Below, piece after piece: positions 1 to 10,839 of a stretch of DNA of 64,000 bases. A program made the translations under genes and the position numbers. Location of the stretch: assembly GCA_029204225.1 (NCBI GenBank), contig CM055106.1, forward strand, positions 39,643,827 through 39,707,826, read 5' to 3'. The notes below the pieces were generated by a model that ran no database searches, had not been told where the DNA came from, and worked only from the letters and a program-made list of their open reading frames with translations. Every line of letters starts with the position of its first letter. Within the stretch, counting starts at the first letter, position 1. Source of the DNA: Diphasiastrum complanatum. Its lineage: Eukaryota > Streptophyta > Lycopodiopsida > Lycopodiales > Lycopodiaceae.

Positions 1-1480
1 ACCACGTGGTGCTAAATCTAAAGCTTTGCATAAAGCTTCAAATCTAACTCTAGGCAACGGCTTAGTGAAGAGGTCCGCAATATTATCCTCCGTAGGACAA
101 TACTCAAGTAAAATGTCGCCATCATGAAGACTCTCCCGAACAAAGTGATAGTGGATCTCGATGTGCTTCGTCCTCGCATGAAAAACAAGATTTCGTGCAA
201 TGGCAATAGCACTCTGACTATCACTTAAAATAAGAGTGGTTGAGGGCTTGCCAAACTTCATGTTAACAAGTAGTCTTCTCAGCCATAAACACTCTATTGT
301 GGCTGAAAATATCGCTCTATATTATGCTTCACTAAAAGAAGTAGCAACAACGGGCTGCTTTTTACTTGACTAAGAAATTGCAGAATTTCCATAAAAAATC
401 AATGTCCACTTGTAGAGCGTCTAGTGTCTTGATCTCCACCCCAATCCAAGTCACTGAAACCAACCAAACATGATTCATTACAAGCAGGAAAAACCAGCCA
501 TGACTTCTTGTTCCTTGAAGATATCGAAAGATCCTCTTCAACGCTTTCCAATGTGATGTCATTGGGGCATGCATGAATTGACTCGTGAGTGAGACACTAT
601 AAGAAATGTCTGGTCTTGAATTACATAGGTAAATGAGACAGCCAATAGCTTGACAATGTAAAGTAGTATCAAATGGTTCACCATCACCTTGACTACTTAA
701 TTTAAGGCCTGTCTCCATAGGTGTAGCAACCAGCTTGCAATCTTCCATCTTGAACTGCTTCAAAATCTACCCAATGTAGCATTCTCGAGAGATGAAAATT
801 CCAACCCCTTTTTGTACAAATTCAAGACCAAGACAAAAGTGCAATAGGCCTAAATCTAAGACTTCAAAAACCATACCAAGATCAAGTATTACGACATCAA
901 TCTGCTGCTCATTACTTCCCGTAATAATAATATCATTAACATAAAGCAAAATGATGATGATATAATCTGAAGTATGCTTGACATAAAGAGTAGATTTGCT
1001 AGGACTACCCACGATCACAAAAATAGGCATGTATCTTTTGATTTCACATCCTTGGGGCTTGCTTCAGTCCATAAAGTGCCTTCTTGAGAAGACACACTTT
1101 ATTTTCTTGGCCTTTAACCAAAAAACCATCAGGTTGGTGAAGGTACACTTTCTCATTGAGATCACCATTGAGGAATGTTGTCTTTATGTCGAGTTGTCAC
1201 AAATGCCAACCAAAATGGGCAGCCAAAGAGGTTACTACCCTCATGGTAGTCATTTGAACAGTAGGAGAAAAAGTCTCCTTTTAATCAATCCCCTTTTGCT
1301 GAGCATAGCCTTTGGCAACAAGCCTTGCCTTGTACCTTTCAATGACACCATCTGCCTTATACTTGAGATTGGCAACAAGTTGGATCGAGCCATAATCCTA
1401 GCAGATGGGAAGCAAAGTGTTGGAAAGGCCTTTTGTCCAAAGAACTCTACTGTAAGTCCGATCAGCTAATTTTATAAGTG
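1..1480 (-). pseudogene. Ty1/copia reverse transcriptase-RNase H remnant
   Basis: The minus strand encodes the C-terminal half of a copia polyprotein. Reading down from about 1480 are the start of RT, the catalytic region near 915-945 (LLYVNDIIITG, where the family has YVDD), the RT end near 560-660 (RPDISYSVSLTSQFMHAP) and RNase H at 1-360 (SDSQSAIAIARNLVFHARTK, then ADLFTKPLP). Gag, protease, integrase and LTRs are absent. Frames change near 365, 765 and 1030, and one RT catalytic Asp is replaced by Asn, so the copy is dead. The element continues past the left edge of the window, where its 3' LTR may lie. Confidence 0.9.
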
Positions 1481-2640
1481 GAGGGGAACTATCACACACA
1501 CCTCTCTCTTGGGGCAAATTTTGAATGAAAGTTGATCAAAACGGGGGCAAATTCAAGGTGACCTAGCCATACTCACACGAGGAGACTGGCGAATTTTGGA
1601 CCTAATAAGTTGACAAGTTTTTGTTGTGGAAAGGAAAGCTTGTTATAGGCTTTCTCTAGACCAGCAATGATGAGGAAAGATATGAGTACGCTGGCTTGTG
1701 TTACGTGTAAGGCAGCTGATCAATGAAGGAACTGTGAAAGTTGAGTCTTGCATGAGAGACTTGGTATTTCGAACGGACGCTAAGGGACAGTTCGTGTTGA
1801 GATCAGACTAGTGCAAACTCTGGTGCATGTGTCTGATTCAAAGAGAGCTACTTGAAGCCAAGCTCGATGTACACTTCTTGTTTTGACTGTGAGGCAACTG
1901 ACCAGTGATGGAATTGTGAAAGTCAAGTTTTGCGTGACGGACATGGTGCTTCAAACAAACGTGAAGAGATAGTTCGTATGCGGATCAAATTGGTGCGACC
2001 CTTTGGCTCTCCACGAGGTCAATGGTTACATTTGGGCTGATTCAAAGAGCTACTTCAAGCTAAGTGAGAGGTGCATTGTGGAGTACTCAATCTTTGCCTA
2101 CCTTAAAGAGCCAAGAAGGAAATGCATCAAGATCAAGCTGGGACAAAGAGAGAAATCAAGGTGCAGAAGCAACAAGGCACGAAGTGGACCATGAAGTGAG
2201 CAATCAAACGATACATCCTTTGGCTCAGGGAGCCTTGATAGCTGTGCGGAACTGAACAAATCTGGAGCTCAGGGAGCTCAACACAAAGTGCATCAAGGAC
2301 AAATCAGGAGCTCAAAGGAGTTCCAAAGTCGAAAGTCAGAAGCGACAGGGGTGAACATTTCAAACGAAAGGCCTCTGTCACCAGTTAATAAGGTTCTTGG
2401 GTTTTACGAAAGCGATATAAAATCTACGCTTTTACCAGACAAAGAAATATTTTCAAGTTATGTAATTTTTCAGTACAAAGAGCTGAGCCTCCGACTTGTG
2501 GTGTGCCAGTTTCAATGTTAATAAAAAGTGGCCAATAAATTGAGTATTGGGCCAAGTAGCTTAAATGTATATTTATTTTAATTGGGAGACACCTTTACTT
2601 TAATCTGATATCTGATGAGGACATCAGATTTTATAAAGGT
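1480..2640. repeat. Non-coding repeat DNA with a diverged tandem duplication
   Basis: No convincing gene is present. A block at about 1711-1877 recurs in diverged form at about 1890-2080. Both copies contain a GATC-linked 'aatggaactgtgaaag'-like stretch, a 'cttcaaac' segment and 'ctgattcaaagag' followed by 'agctacttcaag'. Short plus-strand ORFs near 2003-2255 and 2288-2521 match no family I recognise. The block ends in a hairpin at 2610-2629 (ATCTGATG, loop AGGA, CATCAGAT). It may be retrotransposon UTR or LTR sequence. Confidence 0.4.
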
Positions 2641-3180
2641 GGGGTGGATGTTATAAAGCTACCTTTACAAGCTTTACTTCCGGCGCCATTGGTGCCAGCA
2701 TTGTCCCCGGCACCAGCAGTGCCCCTGCTGCTCCCGGCGCCACTGTGACCAGAATCTAGCCGGCGGCAAGTTTCTATGGCTGAAAATCTTTGATCGGTTC
2801 TAGCGAAGTCCAGAGAGCTCAGATCAATGTGGAATCACCTCACACGATCTAGGCATGATTAAAGGAAGCCTGGGGATCAATAAAATCTAGAGAGAGAAAA
2901 TACTAGAGAGAGAAAAATGTGCTTTACCAGCCTGGGTAGAGTGCTTGCTATGAGGGGGGGGGGGGGGGGGGGGGGGGGTGCCGAATCCCACCAATACTAT
3001 AGGGGAGTGCGGGTTGCGACTCAGGGCGAGCTCCAACCAAGTCTCAGCCTCCTTTGCTGGAATGTTGTCCTGACACTCGCCTTGGCATGCCAGCTCCCCG
3101 GAGACTAGGGTCGGTCACACACTTGAAATGTAACCTTCTCAGATTTATCAATAAAGTGGGATTTTCCTCAAACTGACTCT
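2640..3180. repeat. GC-rich segment and 25-nt poly-G run
   Basis: 2685-2750 is rich in GGCGCC and GGCACC motifs, unlike the AT-rich surroundings. A pure run of 25 G lies at 2954-2978. Downstream, 3140-3165 contains AATAAA before a T-rich stretch, which could be a polyadenylation region of a repeat. No protein family is recognisable. Poly-G this long is a likely site of length polymorphism or assembly error. Confidence 0.6.
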
Positions 3181-3277
3181 GATTACCTTTTGGGTTTCAG
3201 TGTTTGGTAAAAGCGCCTGTTGTAAGGCCGCTTCAAAATTTTTGAGTTGGCACATAGTTGAGGGTCGTATCCCGGGA

Positions 3278-3351
3278 CGCCAGCGGTATGCCGTCGGGAC
3301 CATTCGGTCCGTGGCGCCAGCGGTATGCTGTCGGGACCATTTGGGTCCAGG
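3278..3351. repeat. 37-bp tandem repeat, two copies
   Basis: The unit begins CGCCAGCGGTATG and runs through a 'tcgggacca' block. Copies start at 3278 and 3315. A looser repetition follows at about 3440-3720, where 'ggcgccaggttgg' and 'gaagctttgagttggttaag' each recur, suggesting a degenerate minisatellite inside a larger mobile element. Confidence 0.6.
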
Positions 3352-3711
3352 AACTGGTTGTCTCCATATTTGTCGTGGCTTGTGGTTCTGAGTGTTCCTC
3401 GCATGAACTTGAATGGGTTGAGCTCTTGGGGAACAGGCTCTAACCTGTCGGCTGAGTTGGATGGCTTGCTTGGGTGGAAGTTACCTGTTTATGGCTGTCC
3501 AGTCTGGCGTGGCGCCAGGTTGGCTTCCAGCGCTCGTGACGAAGCTTTCAGTTGGTTAAGTCTGATGTAAGTCAGACCGCTTGCTTGGAATGGATGTTAC
3601 TCGTTTGTAACGAAGCTTTGAGTTGGTTAAGTTTGATGTATGTCGGGCGGCTTGCTTCGAGGGAAGTCACCCACATCGGGACCCCGATATGGCATGGCGC
3701 CAGGTTGGATC

Positions 3712-4161
3712 TCAATGTTGGTTTTCGGAACTTTTGATGGTTCCTTTTCTTTGACAGGATATTGGGTGCTTCTTTCTGCACGGTGTTCTCTGTTTGTTGT
3801 TAGTTTCCACATTTGTGATCATGTTGGAGGCAATCTTACTCATTGAGACTGAATCATCATTCCTTTCATTATTGTGGTTTGCAAGATCTACTAGTTCACT
3901 TGTATTGTTGAATGTAGTCTGGCCGCCGTTTTCTTCAGCAAAGTTATTAACTATTGGAATTGTCTCTGTCCTGCCCATAACTATCTGAATCATTTCTGGC
4001 ATAGTATTCATTTCAGGACCTTCCTGCCTAGATGTTCTGCTTATGAGGGATTGTCCGCATTGTTCTGGGCTTTTGTTGTAATCTATTCGGTCCAGCTTAT
4101 CTTTGCTACCATTCATGTATTGCTGAATCTGTTGGTTGTTTATAACACCCATTTTACCCAC
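3712..4161 (-). CDS. Unidentified 149-aa open reading frame
   Basis: This is an uninterrupted minus-strand frame with a hydrophilic product rich in Asn, Gln, Thr and Glu, containing no zinc knuckle, transmembrane segment or catalytic motif. It overlaps the degenerate repeats at 3440-3720, so it is more likely part of a mobile element (for example a LINE or gag first ORF) than a host gene. The family is not recognised, and the frame may be chance. Confidence 0.2.
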   Translation of the reverse strand: MGKMGVINNQQIQQYMNGSKDKLDRIDYNKSPEQCGQSLISRTSRQEGPEMNTMPEMIQIVMGRTETIPIVNNFAEENGGQTTFNNTSELVDLANHNNERNDDSVSMSKIASNMITNVETNNKQRTPCRKKHPISCQRKGTIKSSENQH

Positions 4162-4633
4162 TGATTTGACTAAGTCTTGCGATTCTCACTCATAATTAGC
4201 AATGCTAGACGGGCTTTTTGTGCTAGGAGAAGAGGAAGTAATAGCCGCCGAGTAAAGTCCAAGCTTCCTTAGCTGCAGCGTGGAAGGACTGTCTGACTCA
4301 AGCAGGGGTCTTTGTTGCAACAAGGATCCACACAAGGTTAAAATTGTCAAAGTGGGAATTGGGAGGAGAGCAGTCTTCTCTTGGAGGAGCTCTCTATCCA
4401 GCTGGTACTCCGGGATCTGCCAAGAATGGGCAGGTCGAAGCCTTCAGGAGATTTGACCATAGCAAGAGGAGAAGGACGGAGAGATCTCTTCTTATGGATA
4501 ACTGTTTGGAAATCAAAAGAGGGAGTTAAAATCGTCTTCAATATCTAGAACCTGTCCTAAGTTAGACAGGAGGCCGAAGAGGAGACATTTAAATTTGGCT
4601 GGGAAGAAAGGGAGAGATAGGTGGACCGGGAGT
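4162..4633. other. No gene recognised; purine-rich block
   Basis: I see no coding similarity here. 4340-4633 is purine-rich (runs such as gggaggagag and gaagaaagggagagatagg). A similar purine-rich stretch resumes at 7070 after the 1.19-kb repeats, so the paired repeats may have landed in one purine-rich sequence. Confidence 0.35.
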
Positions 4634-5824
4634 TGTAGACGTCTGTATTCTGATCAAAGTGAGTAAACAAGCGCGATCAAACAGCGATAAAGTGCATTTA
4701 ATCACAACAAGCATATTCATCTACATTACACACAGATAGAAAAGCATGTTGATGCTATATTACATTGACACACAATAAAATAGCAATTACAACCAAAATG
4801 ATGACATAATTGGACGGCTCAAAATCATTCGTCTCCTGGACGGAACATCACGTAGAGTGTGCCTGGATGATCCATTTATACAATTCATACTTGTATTAAT
4901 TATAATAAATGTTTATCACCTAATTAGGTGAGCGGGCTGTTGTACTTGGAAGTATTTGGCTTTTGTGACAACTATACATAGTATATACGGTCAACAAATT
5001 AGGGAATGTTGACGCGGACGAGGACGTCGCAAATTTTCTCACTTCGCATTTTACGTGAAGTGGCTTTCTCTCACTTCGCAAATTCTGGCAAGTGCTTGGA
5101 ACGTTCCTCGTTGAAAATAGACGATTGTCGGGTTTTCTCTCTCTTCGGGATTTTGCAAAAAAGCTGATAGTGCCCTCAAAAAGGTGACACTATCCTTTAA
5201 AAAACCGACAGTGCCCTTAAAACAAGTTAACTTCTCTAAAATAATTGAAAGGAAGAAGTTGAAAGCAAGTGTCGCTTTTTGGAAAAAGCTGACACTGTCG
5301 CATTTCGAGAAAATGCGAAAAAGCCGACATTGTCGCAAAAAGTTGAATTTGTGGAATATGCTAAAGTGTCACTTTTTTGGGAAAAGCCGATATTGTGTAA
5401 AAGATAGTTCATTTCTACAGACTGTAGCGACACTTGGAGTATTTCTGCAGACTGTTGCGACACTTAGAGTATTTATGCAAACTGTAGAAAAAGTAATGCA
5501 AATCTGCACACTTGTTCCAAATGCTAGTTCTTGGAAGTCCTTGAAGATGGCTAAGTCTTCAAGTAATTGAACTTAACATCTGAACTTGAAATTATGATAA
5601 GATTGGTTATCCTTTGTTGGAGATCAGCCGGAAGCCCGTTGTAGACGTTCTTCAAATAATTTGGTTGTCTAAGTTGTGATTCCTGCAGGTATCAGATGAG
5701 AAGACGTAGAACCAAAGTTGGTTTCACCTGACCCTAGATCAACGATCAATAAACGTGCAGGAAGAATCATGAAATAGAAATTAGTCATTCACCAAGGAGA
5801 CAACTGTGGGCTTAATTTCCAACA
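4634..5824. repeat. LTR-like repeat unit, copy A
   Basis: This 1191-bp unit is repeated almost completely as copy B at 5873-7066. It starts TGTAGACG and ends TTCCAACA, giving the TG...CA ends of an LTR. An AATAAA lies near 4777. The interior carries many short sub-repeats of the types 'gacactgtcgcaaaaag' and 'cacttcgcaaatt'. A purine-rich stretch precedes the start, as a polypurine tract would on plus. The opposite orientation (TGTTGGAAATTAAG start) is also plausible. Confidence 0.6.
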
Positions 5825-5872
5825 GTCCTCCTTCGTCAAAGACAGCCATCGTCTGATCAGAAGCGAAGGAGT

Positions 5873-7066
5873 TGTAGATGTCCGTGTTCTGATCAAAGTG
5901 AGTAAACAAATGCGATCAAACATCGATAAAGTGCATTCAATCACAACAAGCATTCATCTACGTTATACACAGATAGAAAAGCATGTACTACTATATTACA
6001 CTGAAGCACAATAAAATAGCAATTACAACCAAAATGACGGCGTGGGAGGCTCAAAATCATTCGTCTCATGGACGGAGCATTACGTGGAGTGTGCTTGGAT
6101 GTACAATACATGTTTGTCACCTAATTAGGTAAGCCGTTGTACTTGGAAGTATTTGGCTTTTGTGACAACTATACATAGTATATACGGTCAACAAATCAGG
6201 GAATGTTGACGTGGACAAGGACGTCGCAAATTCTCTCACTTCACATTTTACAACATTTTACGTGAAGTGGCTTTCTCTCACTTCGCAAATTCTGGAAAGT
6301 GTTTGGAATGTTCCTCGTTGAAAATAGACGATTGTCGGGTTTTCTCACTCTTCGGGATTTTGCGAAAAAGCTGACAGTGCCCTTAAAAAGATGACACTAT
6401 CCTTTAAAAAACTGACAGTGCCCTTAAACCAGGTTAACTTCTTCAAAATAATTGAAAGGAAGAAGTTGAAAGCAAGTGTCGCTTTTTGGGAAAACGTCGA
6501 CACTGTCACATTTCGGAGAAATGCGAAAAAGCCGACACTGTCGCAAAAAGTTGAATTTGTGAACTATGCTGAAGTGTCATTTTTTTGGTAAAAGTTGACA
6601 CCATCGCTGTTTGGGAAAAGTTGACAGTGTGTAAAAGAGAGTTTATTTCTACAGACTGTAGCGACAATTAGAGTATTTCTGCAGACTTTTGCGACACTTA
6701 GAGTATTTATGCAGACTGTAGAAAAAGTAATCCAAATCTGTAGACTTGTTCCAAATGCTAGTCCTTGGAAGTCCTTGAACATGGCCAAGTCTTCAATGAC
6801 TTCAAGTAATTGAACTTAACATCTGAACTTGAATTTATGATAGGATTGGTTATCCTTTACTGGAGGTTGGCCGGAAGCCCGTTGTAGACATTCTTCAAAT
6901 AATTTGGCTGTCTAAGTTGTGATTCCTGCAGGTATCAAATGAGCAGAAGTAGAACCAAAGTTGGTTTCACCTGACCCTAGATCAACGATTAATAACGTGT
7001 AGAAAGAATCATGAAATAGAAATTAGTCATTAACCAAGGAGACAACTGTGGGCTTAATTTCCAACA
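5873..7066. repeat. LTR-like repeat unit, copy B
   Basis: This second copy is 1194 bp, starting TGTAGATG and ending TTCCAACA. It differs from copy A by scattered substitutions and small indels, including an extra 'acaacatttt' near 6250. Only 48 bp (5825-5872) separate the copies, too little for a normal LTR element interior. The pair may be a collapsed element, a tandem LTR made by recombination, or a tandem duplication. No matching target-site duplication was found outside the pair. Confidence 0.6.
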
Positions 7067-8504
7067 TAGAGCGAGGTAGAAAAGCAAAGGAGAAGAAAGG
7101 GAAAAACAAAGACATCCAATAAAAGCCTGGAGCAAAACTTGTCAACATTGCCCTAAAACAGGAAAGCCAAACTCCCTGCTAGTAGAGAACAGAGCAGAGA
7201 AGAGGGATGGTTGTATATTCCACCAACTAGGAAGAACAACAGATAATGTTTGCATCAGAACAAAGTAAGAAACTCCAGCCCTAATCTATTCTCCAAAGAA
7301 TCCGCCATCGCCAGCTGCGGTCTGTGCTCCTCGCTCCTCACTCACCAGGAAGCTATTCGGCTTCTACTTCCAAAAGTTCATGTAGCATCCAAAATTTAGT
7401 CACAGCAAGTAGAGGGGCCATTACCACAATTAGAAGCAATCATGTATAAGGACTCTTCATATACTATTAGTTGATGGGCACATATCTCATTTCAATCACT
7501 TTCAACATAGGGGAACAAATCCCATGACTTCCAACCAGAGGCCACTATGTTGAATGTGCATGAGAGGATTCAAACTTGGGTGGGGCAAGCCCCTTATCCA
7601 TCTTGTTGCCAATTGTTAATATTTTCAAATGCCATGCATGAAATATTATTTGATCAATGCCTTATTGATCCTCCATAAAAATGATGTCATGCCTTCTTGA
7701 ATGTTTGGAAGACTTTCCTCCCGTCTTGAAATTGATACATTAGAAAATATCTCCAAAATTGTACTCCAACACACTAAATAAAAAAATTTGTCTGAAAAAG
7801 GTCCTAAATTTTCTACCTAATGGTTTGAGAGTATGGGGTTTATCCTTCACCAAGGTCAGCATATCATACGGAAAATGGGTTGCACTAAGAGGCATGAAAG
7901 GTCTTTTGGAAGGAAAAGTGATAAATTAAATATAGTGCGGGGATGTCTATGGGACCATAGAAAACCTAAAGCTTGATTGAAACTAGAATGTTTTCAAGGC
8001 ATTGCACTTAATGAAGTGGTGAAGAGCAATGACATTATTTACTAGTGAAAACGTGTGAGCATGAAACTTGCAAATATCAAGAGATTGAAGTTGTTAGTTT
8101 CTACTACATGCGTGGTGTGAAGATACATGTAAAGCATATGCTCATTGACAAACCATGACAAAAACAATTTATGTAGCTAGCCTAAGAGATGAATTACTCC
8201 TTTATGACACTCATAGGTAGGTGTTGACGTCTCCATGGATGTACGTTACCTCCATGTCAGTAGCAAAAGCACAAAGCAATGCCAAAAGTGAAGAATGTTA
8301 AATCGTTTCATGGCACAAAGGTGATCCATGTTGACCCTCTTGTTGGACTACGACGCATAAGATGAATGTCATGATGGAATGTACATGTGGGCCCCATATC
8401 TCTATAGGTTTTAAGATTATCATACCTACTACAATTCTGAGCACTCCCCGATTACGAGAGATTGATGAGGTGTGAGTATGAATGTGGTAGGATCCACTAT
8501 TTTG
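7067..8504. other. No gene recognised
   Basis: Both strands lack long frames and recognisable motifs across this AT-rich stretch. 7070-7260 is purine-rich. The rest is non-coding sequence, possibly old transposon UTR. Confidence 0.5.
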
Positions 8505-9130
8505 GTCAGTAAATGCTACACTTGTCGTGCACTTCTTTGAGGCCCAAAGAAGTTGCTCTCAAGTGCCCCGACAAGGCACAAAGAATTTCCAACTGAGATG
8601 CCACGCAAGGGCATTTCCAACTTAGTGTGAAGCCACCACGATTAGTAAATGCCACACTTGTTGGGCCTTTCTTCGAGGCCAAAAACTTGCTCTCAAGTGC
8701 TGCAACAAGGCACAAGGGCATTTTCAACTTAATGTGAAGTTGCCATGGTAAGTAAGCACTTCTTCAAGGCCAAAAAACTTGCCCTCAAGTGCCCCGATTG
8801 GGCACAAAGAATTTTCTAGCTTAGATGTTAGTCAAGGGCATTTTCAACTTAGTATGAGACTGCCTGGGTTGGTATATGTTACACTTTTTGAGCACTTCTT
8901 TGAGGCCAAAAAATTTGCTCTCAAGTGCCCCAACAAGGCACAAAGAATTTTCCAACTAAGATGCCACTCAACTGCATTTCCAAAGTGGCACAACAATGCA
9001 CGAATAATTCTCTAACTTGAGATGCCAAGCAAAGCCAACAAAGTTGCTCTCAAGTGGCATAACAACTTACAAAGCATTCTCAAACTTGAGATGCCCCGCA
9101 GAGCAAGGCATTTTCAACTATGTCAACTCA
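8505..9130. repeat. Satellite-like tandem array, about 115-130 bp unit
   Basis: Four to five diverged units share, in order, 'gcacttctttgaggcc', 'aaacttgctctcaagtgcc', 'acaaggcacaaagaatttt', 'ccaacttagatgcca' and 'gggcattttcaac'. Units begin near 8513, 8640, 8755 and 8880, with shorter degenerate ones to about 9130. Short minus- and plus-strand ORFs here only reflect the repeat. Confidence 0.8.
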
Positions 9131-9408
9131 TCAAGGGCACTTTCAACTCAATGCGAACGAGCCACCTTGTGGATTTTTAAGTCCTATATTAGTCCCTCAA
9201 GCCTTTGCCACCTACACCCTATCTTATCACCGGAACCACCCTAATATAAAACCGCCTATAGATAGAGTGACACTTGCAAAGGCCAAAGAAGTTACTGGCC
9301 AGCCTAAAATAGAGAGACATGAGATCCCCTCCCCCCACCCCCAACCAACCAATAAAGAAAGGCCATGGGGGTCACTTAGGCCAACGTGAACGAGGGCAAT
9401 GAATCATG

Positions 9409-9420
9409 GGCCACGTGGCC
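9409..9420. promoter_or_regulatory. Palindromic G-box in the promoter of the 10381 gene
   Basis: GGCCACGTGGCC is a perfect 12-bp palindrome around CACGTG, the core bound by plant bZIP and bHLH factors. A second ACGTG-containing site (GGTACGTGATC) lies near 9453. Both are upstream of a pyrimidine-rich stretch (9470-9495) that resembles a plant transcription start region. The link to the downstream gene is by position only. Confidence 0.5.
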
Positions 9421-9591
9421 ACTATAGCAGGTGGAGGGTAACGGATTTGGTGGGTACGTGATCATCTTCCCCGTCCTTCCTTCCTTCTCCTCCCCTAAGC
9501 ATCCGCAGCCAGATTAGCAGCAGAAATTGATCGTGTCTCCGATCAGGATAAAATCCTCACATCGTCCGATCCATCCTCGCTCTCGTGCATT

Positions 9592-9681
9592 ATGATGATA
9601 GTGATTGCGGATAATTCGATCAAGATAGCCCGGCGCATTGGTAGTCCTGTAATCCTAATCCGGAAGCTGGATTTAAGGTGA
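9592..9681 (+). CDS. Upstream ORF of 29 codons
   Basis: ATGATGATA opens a frame of 29 codons ending with TGA at 9679-9681, in the inferred 5' leader of the gene at 10381. The product is basic and includes IKIARRIGSPVIL. A possible 5' splice site (AAG|GTGAAT) overlaps the stop, so this could instead be a coding first exon or could be spliced. The upstream ORF reading assumes transcription starts before 9590. Confidence 0.35.
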   Translation: MMIVIADNSIKIARRIGSPVILIRKLDLR

Positions 9682-10070
9682 ATATTAAATTTCTTAGATC
9701 ACGTTTCTTTTCGCGTTTTATGCAAGCGTTTATTTGTAAATCGGTGCTCTGCCTGATATAGGGCCCCTTTGGTTTCAATCATATATCACTATTATTGGAA
9801 GCTGGATTAAAGGTGAATAATAAATTACATAGATTACGTTTCTTTTTGCTTTTTATGCAAGCGCTTGATTGTAAAATGTTGCTCTGGCTTTATATAAGGC
9901 GCCTTTGGTTTGAATCATACATCACTAGAACTATATTCTGAAAGCCGCCTTTGAGCTCAGTAATAATTTTCTACATTGTGTTTCTTTTTGCTGGTTATGC
10001 AAGCTTCTATCTCTAAACTGATGCTCTGTCTTCATAAATAGCACATTGGGTTTGCATCATTGTCACTGTT
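9662..10070. repeat. Three tandem copies of a ~135-bp leader segment
   Basis: Copies start near 9662, 9797 and 9939. Each has a 'ggaagctggat'-like start, then 'tttctttttgctttttatgcaagc', a 'gctctg' block, and 'cctttggttt' with 'aatcatacatcact'. Copies 1 and 2 each include AAGGTGAATA, which resembles a 5' splice donor, while copy 3 has CTCAGTAATA at the same place. The array lies between the putative first exon and the CDS at 10381. Confidence 0.75.
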
Positions 10071-10380
10071 GTGTAGTGGTGACTCCCCTGGCCAGGCATA
10101 TCACTGATTGTCAGATTTGGCGCAGATGCCTGTATGTTAGCATCTAAGATCCAGAAGTACCTGCGAGGAAGGGAAGACAACTTATGTTCTGGCGCTGTAC
10201 CCTTTTATTGGGCGAACTCTCGTCGAGCGCATGAATTGCAGGATCTGGTGATCGTTTTCGGAAGCATTTCACTAGCTTCGAAATTATGTGAAAATTCTGA
10301 AATCGACTAATATTCTGGCCTTTAGGCTTTCCTGATCTTCGTATTGTCTGGTGCTTTGGTCATTCTCAAGTGCTTAAAAG

Positions 10381-10839
10381 ATGATGAGCCCAAGTTTTGA
10401 ATTGAACGCTTTTTCTAACGCTCGTTTGTCATTGAAAAGTAATCTGGGAAGCCTGAGTGGCCAGTGTCAAAACGATTGTGACTCTTTGATGTTTCTCGAG
10501 ATACCGTTCTCTCCTTTTCAAAGCGAATGGTCAGATAATGAAGACTATGCTCACGGACTGAGGGGATATCAACGCAACAGCAACAGGCAGATGTATCTTC
10601 GAAGTTACCCATTTTCCAGGAAACTGACCCTGTCAGATAGAGCTAAAATTGTTCTAAGGAAGTTGAAAGCTGTAGCATGGGCAGTGATAGCGTGCAACTA
10701 TAAATCCATTGACTCAAGGAAATTGAAGAATCTGTATAATCGAAGAGTTAGTAAATATTTTGGGGCAGGCCATTTCATTCCATCGTCTTTATCGGGCGCG
10801 CATCTTCATCGACGTATGGGGGGAGTGGTTGCATCGTAA
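10381..10839 (+). CDS. Small plant protein with RQ-x-YLRSYPFSR motif
   Basis: This is a single uninterrupted frame of 152 residues starting with two Met codons, preceded by a likely 3' splice site (ttctcaag, about 10 bp upstream). Residues about 62-75 read NRQMYLRSYPFSRK, followed by a basic helical stretch (LTLSDRAKIVLRKLKAVAWA). I recall a similar RQ-YLRSY-FSR motif followed by a basic helix in small uncharacterised land-plant proteins, but no function is known to me. There is no signal peptide or clear membrane span, although VAWAVIAC is mildly hydrophobic. AATAAA at 10935-10940 is a plausible polyadenylation signal. Intact frame and promoter features make a real gene likely. Confidence 0.65.
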   Translation: MMSPSFELNAFSNARLSLKSNLGSLSGQCQNDCDSLMFLEIPFSPFQSEWSDNEDYAHGLRGYQRNSNRQMYLRSYPFSRKLTLSDRAKIVLRKLKAVAWAVIACNYKSIDSRKLKNLYNRRVSKYFGAGHFIPSSLSGAHLHRRMGGVVAS

